From NCBI GenBank assembly GCA_964374095.1, contig CAYJXJ010000018.1, forward strand, positions 1 through 39,553: a DNA stretch of 39,553 bases, given 5' to 3'. The stretch's first letter is position 1; the number at the start of each line of letters is the position of its first letter. Below, piece after piece: positions 39,400 through 39,553 of this stretch. The position numbers and the translations under genes were made by a program. The notes beneath the pieces are model-generated. The model did not search any database, was not told the origin of the DNA, and saw nothing but the letters and a program-made list of their open reading frames with translations. The stretch is from CAYJXJ01 sp964374095. Its GTDB lineage: Bacteria; Elusimicrobiota; Elusimicrobia; UBA1565; UBA9628.

Positions 39400-39553
39400 C
39401 TTTCATTGAGCCGAACTCGGTCCTGGACCGAGTTGCCCTCCAAGGACATGACGCGCTCCCAAGTACTGCGGTTGGCACGGAACTCCGCGCCGTTGAGATC
39501 AAACCCATCTTTGACAGTTGGCGAAAGCCCTCCGACGAGGATTTGGCAATAGA
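39400..39553. other. Window end, hairpin, no confident gene
   Basis: AACTCGGTCC (39414-39423) and GGACCGAGTT (39425-39434) form a 10-bp inverted repeat 15 bases after the last stop, a possible terminator. Both strands have open frames to the right edge: plus strand with AVEIKPIFDSWRKPSDEDLA, minus strand with NGAEFRANRSTWERVMSLEG. Neither can be called without more sequence. Confidence 0.4.

Noticed and set aside
39243..39449. Minus-strand frame at the right edge
   Set aside because: The first residues look protein-like, but most of it lies opposite the small membrane gene and the rest is outside the window.

Overview
The window is GC-rich, densely coded bacterial DNA. Genes sit on both strands, and short palindromes lie between transcription units. 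I see no rRNA or taxonomic marker. The mix of an ether-lipid synthase homologue, long exported proteins I cannot place, ECF sigma/anti-sigma pairs and a sugar kinase fused to a RapZ-type domain suggests a poorly sampled Gram-negative-like lineage. Elusimicrobiota is a guess from general impression only. Many promoters are TTGNNN-N17-TANANT, and several place the -10 box 6-8 bases before a start codon with no ribosome-binding site, which suggests leaderless mRNAs.

Layout. 1-4220: edge of a SNF2-type helicase, an unknown protein, an RluA-type pseudouridine synthase, and a response regulator/histidine kinase pair. 4291-8148 (all minus strand): a probable eight-gene metal-response operon. It starts at a mer-type promoter with a 20-bp spacer and merR (Cys82/117/126), then a thioredoxin-HMA fusion, a CcdA-like membrane protein, an HMA/FAD-oxidoreductase chimera, an ECF sigma factor, an anti-sigma factor with a periplasmic HMA-like tail, and two small membrane or secreted proteins. 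8487-9932: a caspase-like lipoprotein.

10080-16654 is an accessory hot spot made of broken and intact small modules. It holds a truncated Phd antitoxin joined to a three-repeat CRISPR remnant whose 36-nt repeat looks like type V-B (Cas12b), an AbrB/RelE-like pair, a chain of three unknown small genes, a tRNA-Arg fragment, a zeta-like kinase module inserted in a BRO-type gene, a frameshifted erythromycin-esterase homologue, a complete extra tRNA-Arg(UCU) followed by a truncated and refused copy of the sugar-kinase gene, and an intact Phd/RelE pair. It ends at the second tRNA-Arg(UCU).

16734-24335: an AmgK-like kinase fused to a RapZ C-terminal domain, then a MurU-like nucleotidyltransferase, which together suggest amino-sugar or muropeptide recycling. 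Next come a trypsin-like secreted protease, a HEAT-like exported protein, a metallophosphoesterase, and a MOP-family flippase preceded by a 16-codon leader ORF. 24300-28068: two large exported proteins; one looks like a permuted, catalytically dead PEP-synthase relative. 28604-33140: an M50B-like peptidase, a CheY/metallo-beta-lactamase operon, and an ECF sigma/anti-sigma/periplasmic coiled-coil operon. 33201-39399: an exported TPR-like protein, a ferritin-like diiron protein, an exported unknown, and an ether-lipid-synthase-like FAD enzyme followed by a GXWXG/DUF4334 protein and a small membrane protein.

All assignments come from reading motifs by eye. No database search was run.
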